Below are positions 1 through 7,724 of a stretch of 15,107 bases of DNA, piece after piece. The DNA lies in NCBI GenBank assembly GCA_004378665.1, contig SOIA01000125.1, positions 1 through 15,107 on the forward strand, given 5' to 3'. The notes under the pieces were generated by a model. It ran no database searches. It saw nothing but the letters and a program-made list of their open reading frames with translations, and was not told where the DNA came from. The DNA comes from Candidatus Aminicenantota bacterium (GTDB taxonomy: Bacteria; Acidobacteriota; Aminicenantia; Aminicenantales; Aminicenantaceae). A program made the translations under genes and the position numbers. How positions within the stretch are numbered: the stretch's first letter is position 1; each line of letters opens with the position of its first letter.

Positions 1-450
1 TGCTATCCGGTCGATCAGGTTCTGGGGAGGAATCTCTCCCGTCTTGAGTTTTTCTGTTTTTCCCTCGAGAAATGAAGTGATTTCCTCCAGAGATTCAGTA
101 CTGCCGAAGACAGCTTCGAACAGACCGCTCTGGCTGGCGACTTCGGCAGTGGGAGGTGTACCGCCAAAGACAAAAGTTTTTTTCTCCCATTCGTTTTTTT
201 TAATTTCGTTTTTTAAAACACCCAATAATTTCTTCAATACTTCTGGAGTTAAACGGTAGCTTAAAGCGATAAGGTCAGGGTTGTGCGTCTTGATGGCCTC
301 TGATACATTTGCGGTGGAGACAGCTGGACCCAGGAATATCGTCTCATAGCCGTATTGATGCGCCAATTTTAAAAAATTCAGGATACCCGCTACATGAACG
401 CAGTTTCCGAGAGAAGCACCTAAAATCTTAGTTTTGCCGGTGGATCTCAA
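1..450 (-). CDS. Cobalamin (B12)-binding-domain protein, 3' end beyond window
   Basis: About 150 N-terminal residues are visible; the gene continues past the left edge. The pattern resembles a Rossmann-like B12-binding domain: a first strand KILGAS, then GNCVHVAG, helix ILNFLKLAHQYGYETIFLGPA, the segment NPDLIALSYRLTPE, and the strand TFVFGGTPP. In corrinoid mutases and methyltransferases the motif DxHxxG supplies the histidine that ligates cobalt. Here the histidine and glycine are kept (CVHVAG) but the aspartate position is Cys. No ATG lies near the start. I chose TTG at 450 because GGAGAG (463-458) lies 7 bases upstream and overlaps the end of the preceding dehydrogenase gene, so the two are probably translationally coupled. 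The catalytic partner or C-terminal domain is not visible, so the reaction cannot be named. The B12 assignment is by pattern recognition only. Confidence 0.68.
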   Translation of the reverse strand, partial: MRSTGKTKILGASLGNCVHVAGILNFLKLAHQYGYETIFLGPAVSTANVSEAIKTHNPDLIALSYRLTPEVLKKLLGVLKNEIKKNEWEKKTFVFGGTPPTAEVASQSGLFEAVFGSTESLEEITSFLEGKTEKLKTGEIPPQNLIDRIA

Positions 451-451
451 T

Positions 452-1615
452 TCACAGCTCTCCAGTTACGGCCAGAAGGCGGATTTCCTTGATGGTCATT
501 CCTTCGATTCCTAGTTTTTCGACTGTTCTTCCCTTTTCCCAAAAGTCGATTCCTCTCATGAGCGAAGCGAGGTGTATGATGGTTTTGATCGTGGGAGTTT
601 CCACTTTTAACATATCACCCAGAGAAGCCAACGGGACAAGGCTCATCGGGACATCTTCATCCACATAACGGTGATGGAGCCTCTCGGGTGCCCTGATTCC
701 ACGATATCCAGGATTGTCGTAAATTGCTTCACGCAGGTCTTTTCCTGTCGCGCTGTAGGCCGTATAAAGCCAGGCTTTGGCACTCATGACTTTTATGCCC
801 AGTGCGGCAGCGATTTCCAGGCGTTCTTTATCCAGTTTTTCCAGAACACAGGCGATGGATTCACTGGCTCCTTGAATGTAGTATTCGAAGTCCCCATGCG
901 TTTCTTCGATCCAGCCTGCATTCAGGATTGTGAGGGCCGGATGAAAAACAGCTCCGATATTCTCAAAACTGGTTTTGAAAATGTTGTCTCCGGGAATAAA
1001 TTGGGGATATGCTCGGTTAATGACTTTTAATACACCGGGAATCCAGTAGGCCGGAAGAGTTGCCAGAGGAACAGAATTTTTGACGGAGAATATTCTGGCA
1101 TGTGCAGGGCCAAGGGATCTTGATGCATAAATGAATGTCTGCGCCTCCGCGATAAAAGGGAATCTTTTGACTCCCTGTTCTTTCAGCGTGTTGTAAAACT
1201 CCAGGGCTCCTCCTGTCCGCCCAGGGTTGAGGATGACGATATGATGCTCTTTGAGGAAAGGGGCACATGTTTGAGCGATGTAGCGGTGAGCATTGGCCGG
1301 AACTACGACCATCAGCACGTCAACGTCCTTGAGGCACTCATTTATGTTTGTCGAGGCGAGCTCAATTTTCCCAAAACCTTTGACTTCACCTTCGACTTTG
1401 ATTCCTTTTCTCTGGATAACGGTCCGGATTCTCTTTCGTCCCCGGTTATAAAGATTGACTTTGAAACCATTGATTGCCAAATGTCCGGCCATAGCAAGAC
1501 CTCCGTGGCCTGCGCCGAGGACACAGATTTTCAAATCCTTGGATTCTTTTTGAAGAAGATTCTTGATGTATTGCGCCCTTCTCAAGTCTGAAGCCTTGGT
1601 TATTTTCTTTTTCAT
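452..1615 (-). CDS. NAD(P)-dependent octopine/nopaline dehydrogenase-family oxidoreductase
   Basis: This 387-residue protein has the usual length for opine dehydrogenases. An N-terminal extension of about 28 residues precedes a Rossmann fold beginning LKICVLGAGHGG, with the nucleotide motif GAGHGG at residues 34-39. VVPANAHRYIAQTCAPFL and IVILNPGRTGG are typical of the NAD domain. The C-terminal catalytic domain carries ENIGAVFHPALTILNAG near the middle; family knowledge places the catalytic His in this HP segment. Family members reductively join an amino acid to an oxoacid, or run the reverse oxidation, in the cytoplasm. The substrate cannot be read from sequence. The start ATG at 1615-1613 has a weak GGGAT about 10 bases upstream. 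The gene is divergent from nadC and its stop is one base from the TTG of the B12-domain gene, which suggests a shared operon and perhaps a shared amino-acid pathway (inference). Confidence 0.85.
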   Translation of the reverse strand: MKKKITKASDLRRAQYIKNLLQKESKDLKICVLGAGHGGLAMAGHLAINGFKVNLYNRGRKRIRTVIQRKGIKVEGEVKGFGKIELASTNINECLKDVDVLMVVVPANAHRYIAQTCAPFLKEHHIVILNPGRTGGALEFYNTLKEQGVKRFPFIAEAQTFIYASRSLGPAHARIFSVKNSVPLATLPAYWIPGVLKVINRAYPQFIPGDNIFKTSFENIGAVFHPALTILNAGWIEETHGDFEYYIQGASESIACVLEKLDKERLEIAAALGIKVMSAKAWLYTAYSATGKDLREAIYDNPGYRGIRAPERLHHRYVDEDVPMSLVPLASLGDMLKVETPTIKTIIHLASLMRGIDFWEKGRTVEKLGIEGMTIKEIRLLAVTGEL

Positions 1616-1741
1616 CGTATTATCATCCCTTTTTCACTTCACTTATTTCAATTAAAGTCAATTTTTCCTGTTAAGAAGATTAATCTGAGCGAAATGAAAA
1701 GTTGAGACTCAGTGACTGTAATTGTTTTTTCTCAAAGTGCC

Positions 1742-1756
1742 TTAATATTGTATTAA
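1742..1756. promoter_or_regulatory. Perfect AT-rich inverted repeat, possible operator
   Basis: TTAATA (1742-1747) is separated by TTG from its exact reverse complement TATTAA (1751-1756). It sits 44 bases upstream of the nadC -35 box, between divergently transcribed genes, where a repressor or activator site would be expected. AT-rich sequence makes chance more likely, and no regulator is encoded in the window. Confidence 0.3.
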
Positions 1757-1800
1757 ATGGAAAAGAGGAAGGCAAATCAAAACTGGCAGTGAGGGGGTCA

Positions 1801-1829
1801 TTGACTGGTTACCAGGAAAAATTTATAAT
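1801..1829 (+). promoter_or_regulatory. Sigma70-type promoter of nadC
   Basis: The -35 box TTGACT (1801-1806) matches consensus at 5 of 6 positions. A spacer of exactly 17 bases leads to a perfect -10 box TATAAT (1824-1829). Transcription should start near 1835-1837, directly at the nadC ATG (1838), implying a leaderless mRNA. Confidence 0.8.
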
Positions 1830-1837
1830 CTTTGTGC

Positions 1838-2674
1838 ATGAAGGGAAAAACCATAGATCCGATAATCGAGGCCGCTTTACAGGAAGATCTGCCTCAGGGG
1901 GATATCACTTCCGAAAGCATAATACCGGACGGCTCTCGGTCAAGAGCAATCATTCTCGCCAAAGAAGACGGCATCCTGGCGGGCATGGATGTGGCTTCAA
2001 GAGTTTTTGAAAAAATCGACCCTGACGTTGAATTCAAAAGAGAAAAGGATGACGGACAGAAATTCAGCAAAGGTGAAACATTGGCCGAGCTCGAAGGTTC
2101 CTCGATCTCCATCCTAAAAGGAGAACGGACGGCGTTGAATTTTCTCCAGAGGATGTCCGGGATCGCCACCACCACAGGACGGTTTGTGGAGGCCCTGAAA
2201 GGAACACGGACAAAGATCCTGGATACCCGGAAAACCACTCCGGGATTGAGGAACCTGGAGAAGTACGCAGTGAAAATGGGTGGAGGGCAGAACCACCGCC
2301 GAAATCTCTCCGAAATGGTCCTGATCAAGGATAACCATCTGAAGCTTGTCGGAAGCATTTCCGAGGCCGTGAAAAGGGCCAAAGAACGAGTTGCGCCGGG
2401 CATAAAAGTGGAAGTGGAAGCCACCTGTTTAGCCGAAGTGCAGGAGGCCGTCCGGAGCGGTGCGGATATGGTCATGCTGGATAACATGTCCATGGGCAAA
2501 ATGAAAGAAGTTGTCAAATGGGTTGAAGGAAGGATCCCTCTTGAGGTTTCGGGATCGGTGACTCTTTCAAAGATCAGGGAAATTGCCGCGCTGGGGATTG
2601 ATTTTATCTCGGTGGGAAGTTTGACTCATTCTTACAGATCAGTGGATATCAGCATGGAGTTTATGGGGGAGTAG
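1838..2674 (+). CDS. nadC: Nicotinate-nucleotide pyrophosphorylase (quinolinate phosphoribosyltransferase)
   Basis: The enzyme converts quinolinate and PRPP to nicotinate mononucleotide, CO2 and PPi in de novo NAD synthesis. At 278 residues it has the normal length. Visible family motifs, in order, are ALQEDLPQGDITS near the N terminus, ERTALNFLQRMSGIATTT, DTRKTTPGLR (residues 129-138), GGGQNHRRNLSEMVLIKDNH (to residue 167), EVEATCLAEVQEAVRSGADM, MLDNM, and the C-terminal phosphate-binding run LEVSGSVTLSKIREIAALG. These supply the Arg, His and Lys residues that hold quinolinate and PRPP. A TTG at 1832 would extend the protein by two residues, but it lies upstream of the predicted transcription start. 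ATG 1838 gives a conventional N terminus. No Shine-Dalgarno sequence precedes either start. nadB follows after two bases. Confidence 0.96.
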   Translation: MKGKTIDPIIEAALQEDLPQGDITSESIIPDGSRSRAIILAKEDGILAGMDVASRVFEKIDPDVEFKREKDDGQKFSKGETLAELEGSSISILKGERTALNFLQRMSGIATTTGRFVEALKGTRTKILDTRKTTPGLRNLEKYAVKMGGGQNHRRNLSEMVLIKDNHLKLVGSISEAVKRAKERVAPGIKVEVEATCLAEVQEAVRSGADMVMLDNMSMGKMKEVVKWVEGRIPLEVSGSVTLSKIREIAALGIDFISVGSLTHSYRSVDISMEFMGE

Positions 2675-2676
2675 TG

Positions 2677-4248
2677 ATGCCAAAAGATGGCAAATTTACG
2701 ACTGACGTTCTCATCATCGGTTGCGGGATAGCTGGAGCCAGCGCTGCACTGGAAGCGGCGAAGAGTGGCCTGAGAGTGATCGTGATCACCAAACATTCAG
2801 AGCTCGAGGAGTCGAACACCTATTACGCTCAAGGCGGAATCGTGTCTTTGGGGAAGGACGACCACCCGGAACTGCTGAAAGAAGATATTATCGAGGCTGG
2901 TGACGGAGTCAATAATCCGGAAGCCGTCGAGATACTTGCTGGCGAAGGGAAAAGCACCATAGACGAGATTTTAATCAAGGAACTCAACATCCCGTTTTCA
3001 AGAAGCACTCCGGACTCTCTGGATTATGCCCAGGAAGCCGGGCACTCCCGAAGACGCATCCTTCACATCAAGGATTCGACTGGAAAAACAATAGAGGAGC
3101 GATTTATCCAGGTTTTGAAGAAGTACTCTAATGTGACGCTTTTATCGGGCCACACTGCAGTGGATTTACTCTCTGTCCCTCATCACTCCAGGAATCCCAA
3201 ATCTTTTTACACAGAGCCGCGGTGCTTTGGGGCCTATGTTTTGAATAATCAGACAAAAAGAGTCAAGACGATTTTCGCTCCCTATACTATCTTGGCTGCG
3301 GGAGGCTGCGGTACAGTGTATCTCTACACTTCCAATCCAAAGGGAGCCATAGGGGACGGCTACGCCATGGCATACAGGGCGGGTGCCAGGATAGTCAACA
3401 TGGAATACATCCAGTTTCATCCCACCTCTCTTTTCCACCGGGATGTGGATGGTTTCTTGATTTCTGAGACTGTGCGCGGAGAAGGCGCTCGGTTGAAGAC
3501 GAAAGAGGGCCAGACATTTATGGAAAACTACAACAAGAAAAAAGATTTGGCTCCGAGGGATGAGGTGAGCAGAGCGATCTACGAAGAAATGACAAACAGC
3601 AATTCCAGCTATGTGTACCTGGATTTGGTATCCTATGCGAAGTTTGATATCAAAAAAAGGTTTCCCCACATCTATAAAACATGTTTAAAGTATGGAATCG
3701 ATATCACCAAGGAAGCCATTCCTGTGGTTCCGGCCGCTCACTATTGTTGTGGAGGGATTCTGGTGGATGAATGGGGGAGGAGTTCGCTGAGAAATCTCTA
3801 TGCTGTTGGGGAAGTTTCCTGCACCGGCGTCCATGGAGCCAACCGGCTGGCGTCCACATCTCTGTTGGAAGGATTGGTATGGGGGAGGAGAGCATCCAAG
3901 AGCATCGTTTCTCATTTCGATCCCGCTAAACTTGATCCCTCGGAGATTCATGACTGGTATTATCCCGAGAAAGAAGAAGAGATCGACCCGGCACTGGTCA
4001 ACCAGGATTGGCTTTCCATCCGGTCGACCATGTGGAATTATGCAGGAATCATACGCACGAAAAAACGTCTGGAGAGAGCCAAAGCCGACCTGGATTATCT
4101 CCGTCACCGGATTGAAAAATTCTATAAAGAAGCAAAGATGGATGAAAAGGTTGTTGGCCTCAAGCACGGAATACAAGTGGCTCTATTGATCACCTATGCC
4201 GCTCTCGGGAATCCCAAGAGTTTGGGTGCTCATTATATAAAGGATTAG
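2677..4248 (+). CDS. nadB: L-aspartate oxidase
   Basis: This FAD enzyme oxidises L-aspartate to iminoaspartate, the first step of de novo NAD synthesis. The protein has 523 residues, typical of the family. The N-terminal FAD-binding fold reads DVLIIGCGIAG, followed by YYAQGGIV, GHSRRRILH, EYIQFHPTSLF, the Arg-containing LAPRDEVSRAIYEEM, AAHYCCGGI and GEVSCTGVHGANRLAS. The latter motifs carry the His and Arg residues used for substrate binding in LASPO and the succinate dehydrogenase flavoprotein superfamily. The NAD-operon setting and the EVSCTGVHGANRLAS form favour LASPO over a fumarate reductase subunit. Two starts are possible: GTG at 2674, overlapping the nadC stop by one base, or ATG at 2677. 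GGGGGAG at 2665-2671 is five bases before the ATG, so ATG is preferred. nadA is not adjacent. Confidence 0.95.
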   Translation: MPKDGKFTTDVLIIGCGIAGASAALEAAKSGLRVIVITKHSELEESNTYYAQGGIVSLGKDDHPELLKEDIIEAGDGVNNPEAVEILAGEGKSTIDEILIKELNIPFSRSTPDSLDYAQEAGHSRRRILHIKDSTGKTIEERFIQVLKKYSNVTLLSGHTAVDLLSVPHHSRNPKSFYTEPRCFGAYVLNNQTKRVKTIFAPYTILAAGGCGTVYLYTSNPKGAIGDGYAMAYRAGARIVNMEYIQFHPTSLFHRDVDGFLISETVRGEGARLKTKEGQTFMENYNKKKDLAPRDEVSRAIYEEMTNSNSSYVYLDLVSYAKFDIKKRFPHIYKTCLKYGIDITKEAIPVVPAAHYCCGGILVDEWGRSSLRNLYAVGEVSCTGVHGANRLASTSLLEGLVWGRRASKSIVSHFDPAKLDPSEIHDWYYPEKEEEIDPALVNQDWLSIRSTMWNYAGIIRTKKRLERAKADLDYLRHRIEKFYKEAKMDEKVVGLKHGIQVALLITYAALGNPKSLGAHYIKD

Positions 4249-4377
4249 ACCCCGGCCTGCCGAGCTCTTTAAAAATTCTTTTCTGTTTCTTCCTCAAGAT
4301 CTGACCCCAAAAGTGCATATCTGGATTCTTCTCGTTTTTTAGCCATCGGAACAGAACTCGTAGGGGAGTCAATTCTT

Positions 4378-4420
4378 TTGACTTTTTATTGTGGAGAAGT
4401 ACAATGACTTATTTTATAAT
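4378..4420 (+). promoter_or_regulatory. Promoter region of the ileS operon
   Basis: TTGACT (4378-4383), a 16-base spacer and TACAAT (4400-4405) form a plausible sigma70-type promoter with a leader of about 40 bases. A perfect TATAAT at 4415-4420 is a second -10 candidate, but its -35 (TTGTGG, 20-base spacer) is poor. The remainder of the 204-base gap from nadB holds no gene and no T-box-like element that I can see. Confidence 0.5.
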
Positions 4421-4452
4421 AGTAAAACTGAAGAAACGGACTGGAGAATACC

Positions 4453-7230
4453 ATGACAGACGGAGAGAAGATAAAAGACACTCTGAACCTTCCCCAGACT
4501 TCCTTTTCCATGAAAGCTAAACTTTCTCAAAAGGAACCGGAGATCATAAAGAGATGGGAAGAAATTGAGCTCTACCAGAAAATCCAGAAGAAGATGGAGA
4601 ATTGTCCATCGTTCGTCCTTCACGACGGCCCGCCTTACGCCAACGGGCGTATTCACTTGGGAACATCTCTCAATAAGATATTGAAGGATTTTATCGTAAA
4701 GACAAAAACCATGCAGGGATACAGGTCTCCGTATTTACCCGGATGGGACTGCCACGGTCTTCCGATTGAGATCAAAGTCGACCAACTTCTCGGAGAGCAG
4801 AAGAGAGAGCTTTCTATTATTGAGATTCGGGATGAGTGCAAAAAGTACGCCCTGAAATTCGTGGATATCCAGCGGAATCAGTTTAAAAGGCTGGGTGTAT
4901 TCGGCGAATGGAAGAAACCGTATTTAACAATGAATCCTGAGTATGAGGGCAATGTCATCCGCTACCTTGCGGCGTTTTTCGCTTCTGGAAACGTGTACAA
5001 GGGAAAAAGACCCGTCCATTGGTGTCCCCATTGCAGGACAGCTCTGGCTGAAGCGGAGATTGAATATAAAGACCGGAAATCTCCATCCATCTATGTCAAA
5101 TTTCCGATGATCTCGGACCTTTCTCAAAAGTTTCCTGGATTGAAGGGGAAGAATGTCTCCATTTTGATATGGACCACAACTCCCTGGACTTTGCCGGCCA
5201 ATCTCGCCATCGCTTTTCATCCAGATTATGAATATGCAGCCTTCGAGACAGATGGAGATGTCTTCATCGCAGCGAAAAGATTGATCCCTGTTCTCTCAGA
5301 GGAGTTGGGGCTCAAAAAAAACAAAGTGCTCGTGACTTTCCCAGGGAAAGATATGGTGGGATTGAAAGCCCGCCATCCTTTTATTGATAGAGAATCTGTT
5401 TTTGTCTTGGCTGATCATGTGACACTTGACCAGGGAACAGGCTGTGTCCACACTGCCCCTGGCCATGGCTATGAGGATTATCTGACCGGAGTCTCATACG
5501 ATCTGGACATCTATACTCCTGTGGACAGCGAGGGCAAGTTTATCCCTCAGGTCGAAAAATACGGAGACATGAATGTTTTTGAAGCCAACAAGGTCATCAC
5601 AGAAGATATGAAAAGGGACGGCTCTCTTTTAAAGGAGGATGAGATCGTTCATTCCTATCCGCATTGCTGGCGCTGTAAGAATCCCGTGATTTTTCGTGCT
5701 ACGGCTCAGTGGTTCATCGCTATGGATAAAAATGATTTGAGGAAAAAAGTCCTGGAGGAAATAAAAAAAGTCCGCTGGATTCCGCCCTGGGGAGAGGAAA
5801 GAATTGCGAACATGGTGAGCGCTCGTCCCGATTGGTGCATTTCCCGGCAGCGTTCCTGGGGAGTTCCGATTCCTGCTTTCTACTGTCATGATTGCGGCCA
5901 CATTTTGGCCGATGAACAGATCACTCTGAGGATTGCAGACATCTTTTCCAAAGAGGGATCAAATTCCTGGTTTGTGAAAAAAGCCGAAGAACTTCTCCCT
6001 CCTGATATGAAATGTTCCCAGTGCGGGTCTCAAAATTTCAACAAAGAGAACAACATCCTTGATGTTTGGTTCGAATCCGGGGCAAGTCACAATGTCCTCG
6101 GACAAAGAAAAGACCTCCCATGGCCTTCGGATGTCTATGTGGAGGGGCATGACCAGTACAGAGGCTGGTTCAACAGTTCTTTGTTCATCGGAGTAGCGGC
6201 CAAGAATGCATCTCCGTACAAATCTGTGATCACGCACGGGTTTGTCCTTGATGAGAAGGGAAGAGGGATGTCCAAGTCTCTCGGGAACTTCGTCGATCCT
6301 GATGAGGTTATCTCACTGAACGGGGCCGAAATTCTAAGGTTATGGGTGGCGATGCTCAACTACAAAGAAGACGCGCGTTTTGGCAAAGAAACCCTTCAAA
6401 GGCTTGTCGAGGCCTACCGGAAAATCAGGAACACATGGAGATTTATCCTGGGGAATCTTTATGATTTCTCTCCGGACAAAGATCAGGTTGAAACCCAGAA
6501 GATGGAACTCCTGGATAGATGGATACTGGAAAGATGTTCAAAAATCGGGAAAAAGATCTTAAAGGCGTATAAAAACTATGAGTATCATATCGTGTTTCAT
6601 ACGATCTACAATTTCTTCATTGTCGATTTGAGTGCATACTATCTGGATGTCCTCAAGGACAGGCTTTACTGTTCGGGAAAGAAATCAAAACTTCGGCGTT
6701 CTGCCCAGGCCACGCTGTTCAACCTCCTCAAGTCTACGCTTGTGCTGATGGCTCCGATCCTGCCGTTCACGACTGAAGAGGCATGGGAGGTCATGCCTGC
6801 ATTTGAAGGAAGAGAAGATTCGGTTCATCTGGAACAGTTTCCCGCATTCGATGAGACATGGTTGAGTCAGGAATTGTTCGAGGAATGGGAAAATCTTGTG
6901 CTCGTGAGAGAGAAAGTCCTCAAAGAGCTCGAATGTGCCCGGGAGGAAAATCTCATCGGAAATTCCCTGGAGGCGGTCATCACTCTCAAAGTCCCTTCAT
7001 CCCAAGAGGACTTCTTGAAAAAATATGAGAAAGAACTCTCTTCAGTTTTCATCGTTTCAGCTGTGGAGCTTAAGCCGGAAGCGGGCGAAGAACTGGGAGT
7101 GGAAGTTACAAAGGCTTCCTGGGAAAAATGTCAAAGATGCTGGAATTTCTCCTCCTACGTGGGAAAGAGTTCGGGATTTCCCCACTTCTGTCAACGCTGT
7201 GAGGAAGTGGTGAAGAACAGGAATCCATGA
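4453..7230 (+). CDS. ileS: Isoleucyl-tRNA synthetase
   Basis: This 925-residue class I synthetase attaches isoleucine to tRNA-Ile and edits mis-activated valine. The first signature is PPYANGRIHLGTSLNKILKD, with HLGT at 68-71. The CP1 editing domain contains WTTTPWTLPANLAI and DQGTGCVHTAPGHG. WCISRQRSWGVPIP precedes the KMSKS loop, GMSKS at 605-609. Zinc-ribbon-like pairs CHDCG and CSQCGS lie between them. The anticodon-binding domain begins near WRFILGNLYDF. The C-terminal zinc site has Cys 893, 896, 913 and 916, as in bacterial IleRS1-type enzymes. GGAG at 4443-4446 precedes the ATG by six bases. The gene overlaps lspA by four bases (ATGA), so the two are co-transcribed and probably translationally coupled. 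The last residue of the HIGH motif is Thr rather than His. Confidence 0.98.
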   Translation: MTDGEKIKDTLNLPQTSFSMKAKLSQKEPEIIKRWEEIELYQKIQKKMENCPSFVLHDGPPYANGRIHLGTSLNKILKDFIVKTKTMQGYRSPYLPGWDCHGLPIEIKVDQLLGEQKRELSIIEIRDECKKYALKFVDIQRNQFKRLGVFGEWKKPYLTMNPEYEGNVIRYLAAFFASGNVYKGKRPVHWCPHCRTALAEAEIEYKDRKSPSIYVKFPMISDLSQKFPGLKGKNVSILIWTTTPWTLPANLAIAFHPDYEYAAFETDGDVFIAAKRLIPVLSEELGLKKNKVLVTFPGKDMVGLKARHPFIDRESVFVLADHVTLDQGTGCVHTAPGHGYEDYLTGVSYDLDIYTPVDSEGKFIPQVEKYGDMNVFEANKVITEDMKRDGSLLKEDEIVHSYPHCWRCKNPVIFRATAQWFIAMDKNDLRKKVLEEIKKVRWIPPWGEERIANMVSARPDWCISRQRSWGVPIPAFYCHDCGHILADEQITLRIADIFSKEGSNSWFVKKAEELLPPDMKCSQCGSQNFNKENNILDVWFESGASHNVLGQRKDLPWPSDVYVEGHDQYRGWFNSSLFIGVAAKNASPYKSVITHGFVLDEKGRGMSKSLGNFVDPDEVISLNGAEILRLWVAMLNYKEDARFGKETLQRLVEAYRKIRNTWRFILGNLYDFSPDKDQVETQKMELLDRWILERCSKIGKKILKAYKNYEYHIVFHTIYNFFIVDLSAYYLDVLKDRLYCSGKKSKLRRSAQATLFNLLKSTLVLMAPILPFTTEEAWEVMPAFEGREDSVHLEQFPAFDETWLSQELFEEWENLVLVREKVLKELECAREENLIGNSLEAVITLKVPSSQEDFLKKYEKELSSVFIVSAVELKPEAGEELGVEVTKASWEKCQRCWNFSSYVGKSSGFPHFCQRCEEVVKNRNP

Positions 7231-7712
7231 TTAGAAAAGGGCAATACTTTCTTGTCGTCGTCGTATTGATGGGCCTTGACCAGCTCACCAAGGCCCTGAT
7301 AGTTCGGAGCATAACCCTGCAAGGCAGCCGAGAGGTGATTCCTGGTTTTTTCAATCTCACTCATGTCAGGAACCGCGGGGCAATATTCGGCTTTTTTTCA
7401 CATTCTGACAGCCGGATTCTGTATATCTTTCTCACTCTGGTTTCTGTGGCAGCCTTGGGGCTGGTGATCTACTATTTTTTTAAAACACCGGTGTCAGAAA
7501 GATTGATGAAGATATCTCTTTCCCTGATTTTGGCTGGGGCTCTGGGCAATTTGATCGACAGACTCTTCAGAGGGCATGTGATTGATTTCCTCGACTTCTA
7601 CGTGAAAGACTGGCACTGGCCGTCCTTTAATGTCGCTGATTCTTGTATTACAGTAGGTGCTTCTCTACTGATCTTTATTTTGATATTTAAAAGAGTACCA
7701 ATTGATATTTAA
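7227..7712 (+). CDS. lspA: Lipoprotein signal peptidase (signal peptidase II)
   Basis: LspA is an inner-membrane aspartyl protease that cleaves the signal peptide of diacylglyceryl-modified prolipoproteins. The 161-residue length is typical. Hydrophobic stretches near residues 7-17, 64-84, 95-110 and 139-154 fit the four-helix topology. Family signatures are GLDQLTKALI, the FNLTHVRNRGAIFG loop, GALGNLIDRLFRGHVIDF and FNVADSCITVG. The catalytic aspartates should be D111 in NLIDR and D138 in FNVAD. Its ATG overlaps the ileS stop by four bases; lgt, which acts immediately before LspA in lipoprotein maturation, follows after 12 bases. Confidence 0.96.
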   Translation: MIRKGQYFLVVVVLMGLDQLTKALIVRSITLQGSREVIPGFFNLTHVRNRGAIFGFFSHSDSRILYIFLTLVSVAALGLVIYYFFKTPVSERLMKISLSLILAGALGNLIDRLFRGHVIDFLDFYVKDWHWPSFNVADSCITVGASLLIFILIFKRVPIDI

Positions 7713-7724
7713 AAGAGGTCCAAA

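Noticed and set aside
1616..1800. Cobalamin riboswitch before the dehydrogenase/B12-protein genes, and a promoter using the minus-strand TTGACT at 1661-1656
   Set aside because: No B12-box-like sequence is visible and the space is short. The TTGACT has no acceptable -10 at 16-18 bases, so I did not call a promoter.
1894..2517. Long minus-strand open frame inside nadC
   Set aside because: It is fully antisense to a gene with unmistakable NadC motifs and its translation is low-complexity and unlike any protein I recognise.
4249..4452. Possible T-box leader or small gene before ileS, including a minus-strand open frame at 4190-4372
   Set aside because: I see no T-box consensus (GGTGGNACCGCG-like) and no specifier stem. 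The minus-strand frame largely spans the end of nadB, lacks a ribosome site and has no recognisable protein features.
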